A stretch of DNA of 64,000 nt. Origin: VBAS01 sp035318985. Its GTDB lineage: Bacteria > Bacteroidota > Bacteroidia > Chitinophagales > Chitinophagaceae. Under the pieces are notes generated by a model. The model saw only the letters and a program-made list of their open reading frames with translations. It made no database searches and was not told where the DNA came from. This document shows positions 16,619 through 25,705 of the stretch, piece after piece (position 1 is the stretch's first letter; each line of letters starts with the position of its first letter). Position numbers and translations under genes: made by a program. Location: NCBI GenBank assembly GCA_035318985.1, contig DATHDP010000127.1, positions 40,005 to 104,004 of the forward strand, in the 5' to 3' direction.

Positions 16619-17560
16619 TTAATTCCCTTTCACTTTCTTATCTCTGAACACAACAAAATTCCTTGTAAGTGTAAATGCCCAGCGGAATTGACCGTCTCCC
16701 CAGGATGAGGTGGTGGCCCGAATAAAACGATTCTCCAGGATATCCGTTGCATTGGTGAAATTAAGATGAAAGACATGTCCTTCCGTTATGATCTCAAAGC
16801 CGATACCGAAGGGATCATGAAATCCTATTGTGTGCGCAGAATCTAAACTGTTTGGTGATCTGAAAGTGTGAAAATAATCGGCAATCAGAACAAATTTTTT
16901 ACTTAACGGCCAGCGTATAGCACCCCCGATAGCAAAAAGATTTTCCTTGGCACCAACCTCTACATAGTTTGTATGAAGATAGATTGGATTTAACTGCAGG
17001 CTTACTTTACCAAATTTTCTTGCTGCTAACACTTGTACTACCTGGCTATGACGGCTGCCGAAATCCTCAAATGAATTTTCATAATCCGTAGCAGTGTCTC
17101 CTCCTGATCGCATAGCAGATAAAACATCGTTTGCAAAAAATGTAAGTGAAAGTGGATGACTTGGGTCATTGTCTTTTTGTCTTAGTGCCTGGTATTTTAA
17201 TCCCCATTCATATTGATTTGTCACATTCCCAGAACCTTTTGCCCTCGCGAAGATGATATTTAACCTATCACTTAAACCTAACTGGAAACCAATACGGACA
17301 TCCTTAATACCATCCAACCCGAAGAAATTATGTTTAGGACCACCCTGATCACCAGCAATATCACCAAAATAATGATCGATACTAAAATCCATGATGCCTT
17401 TAGGGTGAACTTCTACTGTTTTTGTGTTAACTGCTTTTTGTGAGTAGAATACTTTAGTGTTGGTGAACTCTGGTTTTGTGGGAGTTTTAATTATTGTTGT
17501 CTCCTGTTCTGAAGAATTAATAAATGCAAAAAGAAGAACAACAAAGAGTGATCGTTTCAT
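16619..17560 (-). CDS. Outer-membrane beta-barrel protein, DUF5777-like
   Basis: 313 residues with a short signal peptide. The body has alternating amphipathic strands, for example RIGFQLGLSDRLNIIFARA, YEWGLKYQAL and KFVLIADYFHTF, and resembles the DUF5777 family of predicted outer-membrane beta-barrels in Bacteroidota. Such genes often sit near respiratory or cytochrome genes; here the neighbours are birA and bcp, so no context helps. Function is not known. Confidence 0.7.
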   Translation of the reverse strand: MKRSLFVVLLFAFINSSEQETTIIKTPTKPEFTNTKVFYSQKAVNTKTVEVHPKGIMDFSIDHYFGDIAGDQGGPKHNFFGLDGIKDVRIGFQLGLSDRLNIIFARAKGSGNVTNQYEWGLKYQALRQKDNDPSHPLSLTFFANDVLSAMRSGGDTATDYENSFEDFGSRHSQVVQVLAARKFGKVSLQLNPIYLHTNYVEVGAKENLFAIGGAIRWPLSKKFVLIADYFHTFRSPNSLDSAHTIGFHDPFGIGFEIITEGHVFHLNFTNATDILENRFIRATTSSWGDGQFRWAFTLTRNFVVFRDKKVKGN

Positions 17561-17661
17561 AATGACTGTTTTGGTTTTTAATAAATCGAAACTTTGAATA
17601 AAGGGGTTGCTTATCCAATAAAATTAGAAGATACTATCACGAATGCTAAACTGCAAGGAAT

Positions 17662-18123
17662 TTATTCAAAGGCCTTCAATATTTCCTGCGCATGTGCCTT
17701 ATTCTTTGGCTTGTGAAATATTTTTTGAATGATCCCATTTTCATCAATGACAAAAGTGGTGCGAAGGATACCCATGTATTCACGACCAAATAATTTTTTC
17801 ATATCATGCACACCATAAGCGGCAGTTATTTTATTTTCCGTGTCGGCAATTAATGAAAAGGGAAGTTTATATTTTATTTCAAATTTCTTTTGCTTGCTTT
17901 CATTATCCGGACTTACACCTAATACTTCAAACCCCTTTTTCTTTAGCAAAGAATTATTATCCCTGAGGTTGCAAGATTCTATGGTGCAGGTCGGTGAACC
18001 TGCTTCTGAATAAAAATATAAGATCAGCTTCTTGCCTTTGTAATCGGACAAAGAAATTTTTTTTCCGTCCTGGTCTTTGCCGGTAAATGCTGGTGCTTTA
18101 TCACCTTCCTGAAGTGTTACCAT
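17662..18123 (-). CDS. bcp: Thioredoxin-dependent peroxiredoxin (BCP type)
   Basis: 153 residues, normal for BCP/PrxQ. The peroxidatic cysteine is in SPTCTIESC and the second cysteine, five residues later, gives the atypical 2-Cys pair of PrxQ. The usual TPGCT is SPTCT here, so the Gly before the Cys is replaced by Thr while the Thr after it is kept. VSPDNESKQKKFEIKYKLPF and the YMGILRTTFVID segment are typical. It reduces hydrogen and organic peroxides using thioredoxin in the cytoplasm. It starts 7 nt after the stop of the M23 gene and may be translated with it. Confidence 0.95.
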   Translation of the reverse strand: MVTLQEGDKAPAFTGKDQDGKKISLSDYKGKKLILYFYSEAGSPTCTIESCNLRDNNSLLKKKGFEVLGVSPDNESKQKKFEIKYKLPFSLIADTENKITAAYGVHDMKKLFGREYMGILRTTFVIDENGIIQKIFHKPKNKAHAQEILKAFE

Positions 18124-18130
18124 CGGTTTT

Positions 18131-19930
18131 TTATTTTTTCTTTACTGCCGTTTTCTTTTTAGCAGTCGTCTTCTTTTTTTTCTTTGGTGGCGGTGGGGTG
18201 TACGGATATTTTTTAAACCACCATGTTTTCTCCGTTACATTCCCTACAATATCCTCTACTCTAACTTTTAATTCATGTACACCAAAGGGGCATTGTTCAT
18301 CAAATTTATAGATCCAGCTTCTTCCTTTATCGTTGGTGAACATAAGCCAATTGCCATCCAGTTCTGCATGAAAACTTTTTATACCAGAGTTATCAGTTGG
18401 TGTAAATACAATTCTTGAAGCAGGACTAAGATTTACTGTATCTCCTTTTCCAATACTGTTTAATTGCGGAGGAGTCAGATCAACCAATGCAATAAAGGAT
18501 CCAAACGCCCCGGTTTTTGCTGAGAGCCATTCTCCTTGCCATACTGGTTTTATTATAGCATTGCCTGCATTTCGTTGGATCACAATTTTATCACGCAATT
18601 CTTTTTTAACCTGGATCGTCGGTTTGATCCTGATGGTCATTTCTTCATGCACCGGGTAGCTGTTATCATTTAATTGATGCAAGTCAGAAACTGCATTCGG
18701 TAAGGTAGAATTGGTGTAATTATAAAATGGTTGTATGGTATCATATATACATTTCTCCGGAAGAAATGCTTCGAAGTCTTTTTTTTCTATAACATTTACA
18801 TTGCCCGGAATAAAGTTATCAGGCTTTCGGTCAGCTCTATATATAGAAATGCTATTTGTAAATTGGACCAGGAAACTGGCACTTGAAAAATTTTCATTTG
18901 CATCTCCCACTTGAATAGTTATAGTATGCTGCAAAGTATCATCGAGATGAATTAAGCCATCATTATTATGAAGATGATAGATCCTTTCTTCCCGGCCAGG
19001 CAAAGGTGATATATGCTGAAAATAACCCCTGCCAGATTTGAAATAACGATAATCTATTTGGGCATTGATATACTCGGATTCGCTATAATCGATCTCATCA
19101 AGAATAAATTCTGCTATTCGTTCTTCATCTTTAAAAATACGTGCAGTATAGATCCCGTTACCGTTTTGTGAACCGGTGAACTTATCGACAGCCTGGATAG
19201 CAAAACTTAATTTTTTAAACCCGGTTTTTAGTACTGGCATATTCGGAATAATATAACTGCTGCCTGTTTTCTTTAAATAAAAAATTTGGGGTGTTTGCTC
19301 ATATGTACTTATGCTGCGATCATACATCGCAAGTTTTAATAAAGTAGGTGCAACATCATCTTGCAAAGGCATTCCAAACAACAAAGGGTTAAGACTCCGG
19401 TCAGTTTTTGTTTCCCTTATTTCAAAATGTAAATGCGGGCCCTGCGAGCCACCTGTATTTCCACTTTTAGCGATCTCATTTCCTTTCTTTACTTTAAAAT
19501 CCTTATCAGTAAAATCTATTTCAATAGCCCATGATTCTTTCTCAGTTTGTTTTTCTCTCACATATTTTTCTAATGCAGGATAAAACTCATTCAAATGTGC
19601 ATACAAAGTAGAATACCCGTTTGGATGGTTGATGATAATAAATTTTCCAAAACTCTGTGGCCTGATACCAATATGTGCCACATAGCCATCGGCTGAAGCA
19701 AAAACAGGAAGATTTTCTTTCTGATCAGTTCTTATATCAAGACCCATATGCCAATGATTAGGTCTTAATTCGCCAAAATTTGCACTTAGCGACATAGGAA
19801 TTTTTAGCGGGTTGGTAAAATATCCCTGAGGGTACTTAGTGTCGCCGTTTGTTTGACTTTTACCACTCAGAAATGATAACAGTAAAAAGAACAGTGCAGC
19901 ATGTTGTTTTAAATAATTGCCTTTGATCAT
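18131..19930 (-). CDS. Secreted M23 metallopeptidase with lysine-rich tail
   Basis: About 599 residues from ATG 19930, chosen because MIKGNYLKQHAALFFLLLSFLSG makes a proper signal peptide; an in-frame ATG at 19975 would put 15 extra residues in front. The M23 domain (about residues 40-190) has HMGLDI and HLHFEI, so both zinc motifs are intact. The remaining 400 residues are beta-rich, probably Ig-like, and end with VGNVTEKTWWFKKYPYTPPPP and a tail of Lys, Thr and Ala (KKKKKTTAKKK). It probably cleaves peptidoglycan cross-links in the periplasm, and the basic tail could hold it to anionic polymers. The tail is coded by long A runs. Confidence 0.88.
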   Translation of the reverse strand: MIKGNYLKQHAALFFLLLSFLSGKSQTNGDTKYPQGYFTNPLKIPMSLSANFGELRPNHWHMGLDIRTDQKENLPVFASADGYVAHIGIRPQSFGKFIIINHPNGYSTLYAHLNEFYPALEKYVREKQTEKESWAIEIDFTDKDFKVKKGNEIAKSGNTGGSQGPHLHFEIRETKTDRSLNPLLFGMPLQDDVAPTLLKLAMYDRSISTYEQTPQIFYLKKTGSSYIIPNMPVLKTGFKKLSFAIQAVDKFTGSQNGNGIYTARIFKDEERIAEFILDEIDYSESEYINAQIDYRYFKSGRGYFQHISPLPGREERIYHLHNNDGLIHLDDTLQHTITIQVGDANENFSSASFLVQFTNSISIYRADRKPDNFIPGNVNVIEKKDFEAFLPEKCIYDTIQPFYNYTNSTLPNAVSDLHQLNDNSYPVHEEMTIRIKPTIQVKKELRDKIVIQRNAGNAIIKPVWQGEWLSAKTGAFGSFIALVDLTPPQLNSIGKGDTVNLSPASRIVFTPTDNSGIKSFHAELDGNWLMFTNDKGRSWIYKFDEQCPFGVHELKVRVEDIVGNVTEKTWWFKKYPYTPPPPKKKKKTTAKKKTAVKKK

Positions 19931-20003
19931 ACAGGGAGCAAAATAACATAAACCTTGCCCATCTAATTTAATCATTGCCTAATTTCGGTCTAAATAAAAC
20001 TGC

Positions 20004-20720
20004 ATGAGCAAAACTATTCTTCTAAAAATAAAAACTCCTGCCATTGTTTTTCTTTTCTTATCCTTTAGCGCATACAGTCAAACCTGTGAAGTAGATAAAG
20101 AATCTTTAAAAGGTACTTACACCGGGGATTGTAAAAAGAATAAAGCACATGGCAAAGGAAAAGCTGTTGGAATGGATACTTATGAAGGAGAGTTTAAGAA
20201 TGGGATTCCCGACGGCCACGGAACATATACCTGGAGCAATAAAAATGTATTCGAAGGAAAATATATAAAGGGGCTTCGTGAAGGAAAAGGTACAATGACA
20301 ATGAAAAGAGAAGGTGCACAGGATAGTATTGTAGAGGGGTTTTGGAAAAAGGATGTATATATTGGAAAAAATGAAAAGCCGTGGATCGTTCATAGTAAAA
20401 CAGGGTCCGTAAGAGAAGTGCTTGTGGAATATATTTCCGATCCACTGAATAAAATAAAAATTGTTGTCACCAATACTACGGGTGGCGCTCAAACCAGTTC
20501 TGGGGCTACAATGCCACGTTATACTGTAGATCTTGTACAAGTTTTAAAGGGTCACTATGAAAGACTAACCTCTCTTGAGGCACACTTGAAAAGTACGGAG
20601 ACAACACTTTTGGAAGTAATTTTTCCGATGAGGGTAAAATTGACAATAGGAACAGAAGAAGTTGAATTAGAATTTTTCGAATCGGGAAGCTACATCGTCA
20701 ACATTTCAATTAACAAATAG
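20004..20720 (+). CDS. Secreted MORN-repeat protein
   Basis: 238 residues with a signal peptide (to about residue 26, SAYSQ). At least four MORN repeats follow at residues about 34-115: GTYTGDCKKNKAHGKGKAVG, TYEGEFKNGIPDGHGTYTW, FEGKYIKGLREGKGTM, and a degenerate one ending KNEKPW. The remaining half is a beta-rich domain without a recognised family. Repeats of this kind bind membranes or proteins in eukaryotes, but bacterial roles are little known. It diverges from the M23 gene and ends before a terminator hairpin. Confidence 0.85.
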   Translation: MSKTILLKIKTPAIVFLFLSFSAYSQTCEVDKESLKGTYTGDCKKNKAHGKGKAVGMDTYEGEFKNGIPDGHGTYTWSNKNVFEGKYIKGLREGKGTMTMKREGAQDSIVEGFWKKDVYIGKNEKPWIVHSKTGSVREVLVEYISDPLNKIKIVVTNTTGGAQTSSGATMPRYTVDLVQVLKGHYERLTSLEAHLKSTETTLLEVIFPMRVKLTIGTEEVELEFFESGSYIVNISINK

Positions 20721-20738
20721 TTAATACACACTTTTAAG

Positions 20739-20779
20739 TCCAATTAATTTCACATGTGTGGAATTAACTGGATTTTTTT
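20739..20779 (+). terminator. Terminator of the MORN gene
   Basis: TCCAATTAATTTC (20739-20751) pairs with GGAATTAACTGGA (20760-20772), with one mismatch and one wobble. It is followed by seven T residues. Confidence 0.7.
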
Positions 20780-20915
20780 ATTTCAATGTGCAACAAATTT
20801 GGAACGCCATTTGTCTTAAGAATTAGAACGTCGTCCTTCTCCAATAATACCGAACGGTAGTCCTGATGAAAATCGCTGATTGAATTTGAAACCATTTACC
20901 ATAAACCTTTGACAG

Positions 20916-21110
20916 ATGAAACAGATTAACCATAAGATCTTTATCGCAGCAGTTGTTGTTGGCGGCCTGTTTATTGGGGCCGTAAAAGGCCAGGGAGCCC
21001 GTAGCAGTTGGGTGAAAAAAATGAAAACCCGTGATGAGAGGAAAGTGAGACCTGGTCCAAATGAGGTTGTTCTTGATGACTATGAGATCGCTTCTTTCCA
21101 CAACAATTGA
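20916..21110 (+). CDS. Small secreted protein, unknown function
   Basis: 64 residues: a signal peptide or membrane helix at residues 8-24 (IFIAAVVVGGLFIGAVKGQ), then a short charged tail with GARSSWVKKMKTRDERKVRPG. No family is recognised. AACCTTTG (20904-20911), close to the TAnnTTTG box, lies 4 nt before the ATG with a TTG 15 nt further up, and a terminator-like hairpin follows at 21184. The signal-peptide composition and these flanks support a real gene. It could instead be a short transcribed leader. Confidence 0.5.
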   Translation: MKQINHKIFIAAVVVGGLFIGAVKGQGARSSWVKKMKTRDERKVRPGPNEVVLDDYEIASFHNN

Positions 21111-21171
21111 ACATTTGTAACGGAATTAAAATTTATTTGGAATAACAATACATCAAAATCTCCGATTCCCT

Positions 21172-21179
21172 TACTTTTG
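21172..21179 (+). promoter_or_regulatory. Possible -7 box of carB
   Basis: TACTTTTG fits TAnnTTTG. No TTG is found 17-23 nt upstream. Transcription from it would begin inside the hairpin that follows. Confidence 0.35.
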
Positions 21180-21183
21180 CACC

Positions 21184-21207
21184 CCGGGTAACAAACCCGG
21201 TTTTTTT
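21184..21207 (+). terminator. Terminator-like hairpin in the carB leader
   Basis: CCGGGT (21184-21189) pairs with ACCCGG (21195-21200) across AACAA, and seven T residues follow. It may end the upstream small gene or act as an attenuator for carB, whose ATG is at 21248. Confidence 0.6.
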
Positions 21208-21247
21208 ATGTCCTCACGGTTACCAGCTATTAAATTAAAACCCAAAA

Positions 21248-24073
21248 ATGCCAAAAGATCCTTCGATTAAATCTGTATTGATTATTGGTTCTGGCCCCAT
21301 CATTATTGGCCAGGCGTGTGAGTTCGATTATTCAGGTACACAAGCAGCAAGGAGTTTAAGAGAAGAAGGTATTAAAGTAATTCTTATCAACAGCAATCCA
21401 GCTACCATCATGACTGACCCGATGATGGCTGATCGTGTGTATCTTTTACCACTAACGGTTGAAAGTATTGAACAGATCTTGCAGGAAAACCAAATTGACG
21501 CAGTATTGCCAACTATGGGCGGACAAACAGCATTGAACCTGGCAAAAGAAGCCGAAGATCTTGGTATATGGAAACAATATAACGTACGACTGATCGGTGT
21601 AGATATAAAAGCAATTGATAAAGCAGAGGATAGGGAGAAGTTCCGCCAATGGATGATCCAGCTCGGCGTGCCTGTTGCTCCAGCCAGAACCGCCAATTCA
21701 CATTTAGAAGGAAAAGAATTTGCGCAAGAGATTGGATTTCCGCTTGTGATCCGTCCTTCATTTACACTCGGCGGTACGGGAGGTGGTTTTGTACTCAACA
21801 AAGATTTTTTAGATGAGGCACTTAACCGCGGACTGGAAGCATCTCCAATTCATGAAGTACTTGTTGAAAAAGCAGTTTTAGGTTGGAAAGAATTTGAACT
21901 GGAATTGCTGCGTGATGCAAATGATAATGTTTGTATCATCTGCAGTGTAGAGAACTTTGACCCGATGGGTGTACATACAGGTGACTCAATTACTGTTGCA
22001 CCGGCAATGACACTCAGCGATACTGCTATGCAGTTGATGAGGAACACTGCCATCAAAATGATGCGTGACCTTGGAAATTTTGCCGGCGGTTGTAATGTTC
22101 AGTTTGCGTTGAATCCCGATACCGAAGAAATAATTGCAATTGAAATTAACCCAAGGGTGAGTCGTTCTTCTGCCCTCGCATCAAAAGCTACCGGTTATCC
22201 AATTGCCAAGATCGCCGCAAAGCTTGCTATTGGTTATAACCTTGATGAATTGGAAAACCAGATCACAAAAACCACCTCTGCATTTTTTGAACCGGCTCTT
22301 GATTATGTGATTGTAAAGATCCCCCGCTGGAATTTTGATAAGTTCAAAGGGGCCAATGATACACTTGGGCTGCAAATGAAAAGTGTGGGTGAAGTAATGG
22401 CGATCGGAAGGAGTTTTGCCGAAGCCGTACAGAAAGCTTGTCAGAGTTTGGAGAATAATGCAGTCGGCTTGGGCTATTATGGAAAAAGCATGTTGCATGC
22501 TGAAGAAATTATTGAGCAGATCAAAACACCCAAGTGGGATCGCATCTTTAGAATAAAAGATGCACTGATGATGGGTGTTAGTGTAAACACCATTTCTAAA
22601 GCTACTCATGGAATTGACCGCTGGTTTATTTATGAGATACAAAAGATCTGCAACCTTGAAGTTGAAATAAAAAAATACAAACTCCATACGCTGCCTGCTG
22701 AACTATTACGAGAGGCAAAAACAATGGGGTTCAGCGATGAGCAACTTTGTCGCATCATGAACGATTCAACAGAAGATGAAGTTTATGAACATAGAAAAAA
22801 ACTCGGCATTACCCGTGTTTTTAAAATGGTAGACACCTGCAGCGCAGAGTTTGAAGCAAAGACACCATATTTCTACTCCACTTTTGAACGTGGTGGTGAG
22901 AACGAAAGCAAAAGAAGCGATAAGAAAAAAATAATCGTTCTTGGTTCAGGTCCAAATCGCATCGGGCAGGGAATTGAATTTGATTATTGCTGTGTGCATG
23001 GTTTGCTTGCTATAAAAGAATGCGGTTACGAATCAATCATGATCAACTGTAATCCTGAAACAGTGAGTACTGATTTTGACATGGCTGATAAACTTTATTT
23101 CGAACCGGTTTATTGGGAACATATCTGGGAAATAATTGAACATGAAAGGCCAGATGGAGTGATCGTTCAGTTGGGCGGACAAACTGCATTAAAACTTGCT
23201 GAAAAACTCCATAAAAAGGGAGTCAAGATCATCGGCACTTCGTATGATAGTATGGATATTGCCGAAGACCGCGGCCGTTTTTCTGATATTCTGAAAGAGC
23301 TTGAAATTCCTTACCCGGAATATGGAACTGCATGGACAGTGGACGAAGCGATAGTTGTTGCGAATAAAGTTGGTTACCCTGTGCTTGTTCGTCCTTCGTA
23401 TGTACTCGGCGGACAAAGAATGCGGATCGTTATCAATGATGATGAACTGGAAAAGGCAGTGGTGAGTTTACTGAAACATATTCCCGGAAATAAAATTTTA
23501 GTTGACCATTTTCTTGATCGCTGCCAGGAAGCCGAGATCGATGCAATATGTGATGGTGAGAAATTTCATGTGATGGGCATCATGGAGCATATTGAGCCAG
23601 CAGGTATTCATAGTGGTGATAGCAATGCAGTATTACCGGCATTCAACCTGAGTCCGCTGGAACTCCAGGATATGGTTGACTATGCAAAAAAGATAGCTCT
23701 TGAATTAAAAATTAAAGGGCTTATCAATATCCAGTTTGCTATCAAGGAAACAAAAGTATATGTGATAGAAGCCAACCCGAGGGCTTCAAGAACAACACCC
23801 TTCATTGCAAAAGCATATAACAAACCTTATCTGAACTACGCCACCAAAGTAATGTTAGGTGAAATGAAAGTGTCAGATATACCGGAAGAAAAACATCTGG
23901 ATGGATTTGCAATTAAAGAACCAGTATTCAGCTTTAATAAATTCCCCGGAGTAAGCAGAGAGCTTGGACCTGAAATGAAATCAACCGGTGAAGCGATACG
24001 GTTTATAAAAAATTTAAGAGATCCTTATTTCAGGCAGTTGTATAAGGATAGGAGTATGTATTTAAGTAAATAG
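21248..24073 (+). CDS. carB: Carbamoyl-phosphate synthase large subunit, short form
   Basis: 941 residues. It joins ammonia from CarA with bicarbonate and two ATP to give carbamoyl phosphate for pyrimidines and arginine. The two homologous halves are clear: KSVLIIGSGPIIIGQACEFDYSG at the N-terminus and KIIVLGSGPNRIGQGIEFDY at about residue 560, each leading to an ATP-grasp domain with EINPR(V) or EANPR(A) motifs. E. coli CarB has about 1070 residues; this one stops soon after GPEMKSTGEAIRFIKNL. The C-terminal MGS-like domain that binds UMP, IMP and ornithine is therefore missing. carA is not adjacent. Confidence 0.97.
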   Translation: MPKDPSIKSVLIIGSGPIIIGQACEFDYSGTQAARSLREEGIKVILINSNPATIMTDPMMADRVYLLPLTVESIEQILQENQIDAVLPTMGGQTALNLAKEAEDLGIWKQYNVRLIGVDIKAIDKAEDREKFRQWMIQLGVPVAPARTANSHLEGKEFAQEIGFPLVIRPSFTLGGTGGGFVLNKDFLDEALNRGLEASPIHEVLVEKAVLGWKEFELELLRDANDNVCIICSVENFDPMGVHTGDSITVAPAMTLSDTAMQLMRNTAIKMMRDLGNFAGGCNVQFALNPDTEEIIAIEINPRVSRSSALASKATGYPIAKIAAKLAIGYNLDELENQITKTTSAFFEPALDYVIVKIPRWNFDKFKGANDTLGLQMKSVGEVMAIGRSFAEAVQKACQSLENNAVGLGYYGKSMLHAEEIIEQIKTPKWDRIFRIKDALMMGVSVNTISKATHGIDRWFIYEIQKICNLEVEIKKYKLHTLPAELLREAKTMGFSDEQLCRIMNDSTEDEVYEHRKKLGITRVFKMVDTCSAEFEAKTPYFYSTFERGGENESKRSDKKKIIVLGSGPNRIGQGIEFDYCCVHGLLAIKECGYESIMINCNPETVSTDFDMADKLYFEPVYWEHIWEIIEHERPDGVIVQLGGQTALKLAEKLHKKGVKIIGTSYDSMDIAEDRGRFSDILKELEIPYPEYGTAWTVDEAIVVANKVGYPVLVRPSYVLGGQRMRIVINDDELEKAVVSLLKHIPGNKILVDHFLDRCQEAEIDAICDGEKFHVMGIMEHIEPAGIHSGDSNAVLPAFNLSPLELQDMVDYAKKIALELKIKGLINIQFAIKETKVYVIEANPRASRTTPFIAKAYNKPYLNYATKVMLGEMKVSDIPEEKHLDGFAIKEPVFSFNKFPGVSRELGPEMKSTGEAIRFIKNLRDPYFRQLYKDRSMYLSK

Positions 24074-24110
24074 AACCACGATTTACCAGGATTATAAAAG
24101 ATTAGGAGGA
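24073..24110. repeat. Dispersed element arm directly after the carB stop
   Basis: GAACCACGATTTACCAGG and the following ATTATAAAAGATTAGGAGGA match the left arm at 62233-62271 with few differences. Both copies begin at the last base of a stop codon. GATT recurs about every 10 nt. Confidence 0.65.
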
Positions 24111-24140
24111 AAGGGTTGCTGATGCAGCCCTTTTTGTTTT
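24110..24140 (+). terminator. Intrinsic terminator of carB
   Basis: AAGGGTTGC (24111-24119) pairs with GCAGCCCTT (24124-24132), with one G-T pair, a TGAT loop and a T-rich tail. Confidence 0.85.
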
Positions 24141-24170
24141 AGGGAGAGTTGTTTTGTAAATTTATGAGTA

Positions 24171-25136
24171 ATGAAAGAAGGTAATCTAAGAAAATACTTA
24201 AAAGAGGAATATTATCTTCAAGATAATGATGGTAACATATATTTTAAGTCGTTTAATACTGGCAAAATTGAACTACTTAACGGAGTTGACATAAAAAGCT
24301 TCAAACTATTGACTAATTTCTATAGTTGTGATAAAAATAAAATCTTTAGCGAATCAAAATTATTGAAGGAAAATTATTCCACTTATACAGATTATAAAAG
24401 TTATGGCTACTTTAAAATAGATAATTCCCTTTATTGGTATGGGAAGAAAATACAAAATGACTTTAAGGAAGAACTTATCTTAATTTCAGAGCATTTTTTT
24501 ACAGATGGGAAAAATTTGTTCGTGAATGGTAAGAGATTCCCCTTTGAAAAAGAATCTTTTATTATTCTTAATAAGTTTTATGCGAAGGACAAATCCACAG
24601 TTTTCCACTCTGATGAAATAATTTCAGAAGCTGACCCTTCTACCTTTAAAGTTCTATATGAATATGAAGGATTATCTAAGGACATATTAGCAAAATATAG
24701 CTTTATTAAAGATAGCGGATACTCATCATGGGCACATGATAAGAAACATGTCTATTATTGCGAAGAAATTTTTCTAAAAGGAATTATTGACGCGGCAAGT
24801 ACTGTTGTTATTGATATCCATATTTTAAGGGATAAAAACCATGTCTATTATTTTGATAAGATCATTGATGAAGCAGACTCAAATTCATTCCAACCCATCC
24901 TAAATCTAAATAAAAAAACTTATGATAATATTGGGTTATCTACTCCCTTCTATAGAGATAATCAAAATATTTTTTATTTGCAGGAGCATGCTTCTAATGA
25001 GAATAAAGATCAAATCATTCCAATAAAGAAATTAAAACAAAAGCAAAGAAAAACAGTACTCCAAGAACTGTTGGGCCATTCAAAAGAGTTAGGTTTAAAG
25101 GAAAATGAAATTTTAATGATAAAAAATTTTTTATAA
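24171..25136 (+). CDS. DKNYY-family protein
   Basis: 321 residues built of repeats with the DKNYY signature: YSCDKNKIFSES, FYAKDKSTVFHSDEII, AHDKKHVYYCEEI and LRDKNHVYYFDKIIDEADSNSF. Each places an aspartate-lysine turn before an aromatic strand and ends in a DP/DSSF(x)VL-like segment. The family is common in Bacteroidota and Proteobacteria and has no known biochemical role. No signal peptide is seen, so it is probably cytoplasmic. The DNA is more AT-rich than the neighbours (many Lys, Ile and Asn), which may point to later acquisition. The ATG lies just after another short in-phase ATG region, so the start is fairly safe. Confidence 0.8.
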   Translation: MKEGNLRKYLKEEYYLQDNDGNIYFKSFNTGKIELLNGVDIKSFKLLTNFYSCDKNKIFSESKLLKENYSTYTDYKSYGYFKIDNSLYWYGKKIQNDFKEELILISEHFFTDGKNLFVNGKRFPFEKESFIILNKFYAKDKSTVFHSDEIISEADPSTFKVLYEYEGLSKDILAKYSFIKDSGYSSWAHDKKHVYYCEEIFLKGIIDAASTVVIDIHILRDKNHVYYFDKIIDEADSNSFQPILNLNKKTYDNIGLSTPFYRDNQNIFYLQEHASNENKDQIIPIKKLKQKQRKTVLQELLGHSKELGLKENEILMIKNFL

Positions 25137-25176
25137 ACAAAAAGAAAGAAAATAAAATCTCAATTAATTTCATATC

Positions 25177-25650
25177 ATGAATAAAGAAACCGAATACATC
25201 ATCAAAAGTTTTGAAGCAACTTTAAGTGGTCAACCATGGTTTGGCCGTGCTGTGTATGAAATATTAGCAGAAGCAGATGAATCGAAAGCCAATACAAAAC
25301 CAAACGGTACGGAACATTCAATGATCGAATTGCTTTGGCACATGAATACTTGGGCCGAGTTTACACTTGGTGGTCTTGAGAACAGAACTGTTGAGCAAAT
25401 GAAAGCAATCGAAGCGAATGACTGGCGGACTATTGATCCAAAAACTCATTCATGGAAAAAAGGAATAGAACAATTGAAAGCAACTCATGATAAAATAATT
25501 GAGTTGCTTAAACAAAAAGAAGATGATAATTTTTTAGGTGATATTGTTCCGCTGCGTAAATATAATTTCCGGTTTTTGCTGAATGGATTGATACAGCATA
25601 ATATTTATCATCTTGGGCAAGTGGCCTATTTAAAGAAAATGCTGGCGTAG
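25177..25650 (+). CDS. DinB/YfiT-like four-helix protein
   Basis: 157 residues of the DinB superfamily. The three putative metal-binding histidines are present: LLWHMN near residue 53 and QHNIYHLGQ at 141-149. The pattern NGTEHSMIELLWHM and the C-terminal helix ending AYLKKMLA are typical. DinB-like proteins are metal-binding four-helix bundles, often thiol transferases or hydrolases, but most Bacteroidota members are uncharacterised. It follows the DKNYY gene by 40 nt on the same strand. Confidence 0.88.
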   Translation: MNKETEYIIKSFEATLSGQPWFGRAVYEILAEADESKANTKPNGTEHSMIELLWHMNTWAEFTLGGLENRTVEQMKAIEANDWRTIDPKTHSWKKGIEQLKATHDKIIELLKQKEDDNFLGDIVPLRKYNFRFLLNGLIQHNIYHLGQVAYLKKMLA

Positions 25651-25656
25651 AAAGGC

Positions 25657-25691
25657 TTCACGCAAAGATGAAATACAAAAGGTGCAAAGAA
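25657..25691. repeat. Degenerate heptad array after the DinB gene
   Basis: TTCACGC, AAAGATG, AAATACA, AAAGGTG and CAAAGAA give five 7-nt units. They are poorly conserved; the AAA core recurs at spacing 7 in only three of them. Confidence 0.35.
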
Positions 25692-25705
25692 ATTTCCTAT
25701 TCACG

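Noticed and set aside
24171..25136. DKNYY and DinB genes as a toxin-antitoxin or defence pair
   Set aside because: Neither protein has toxin or nuclease motifs and the spacing is ordinary; nothing supports defence.
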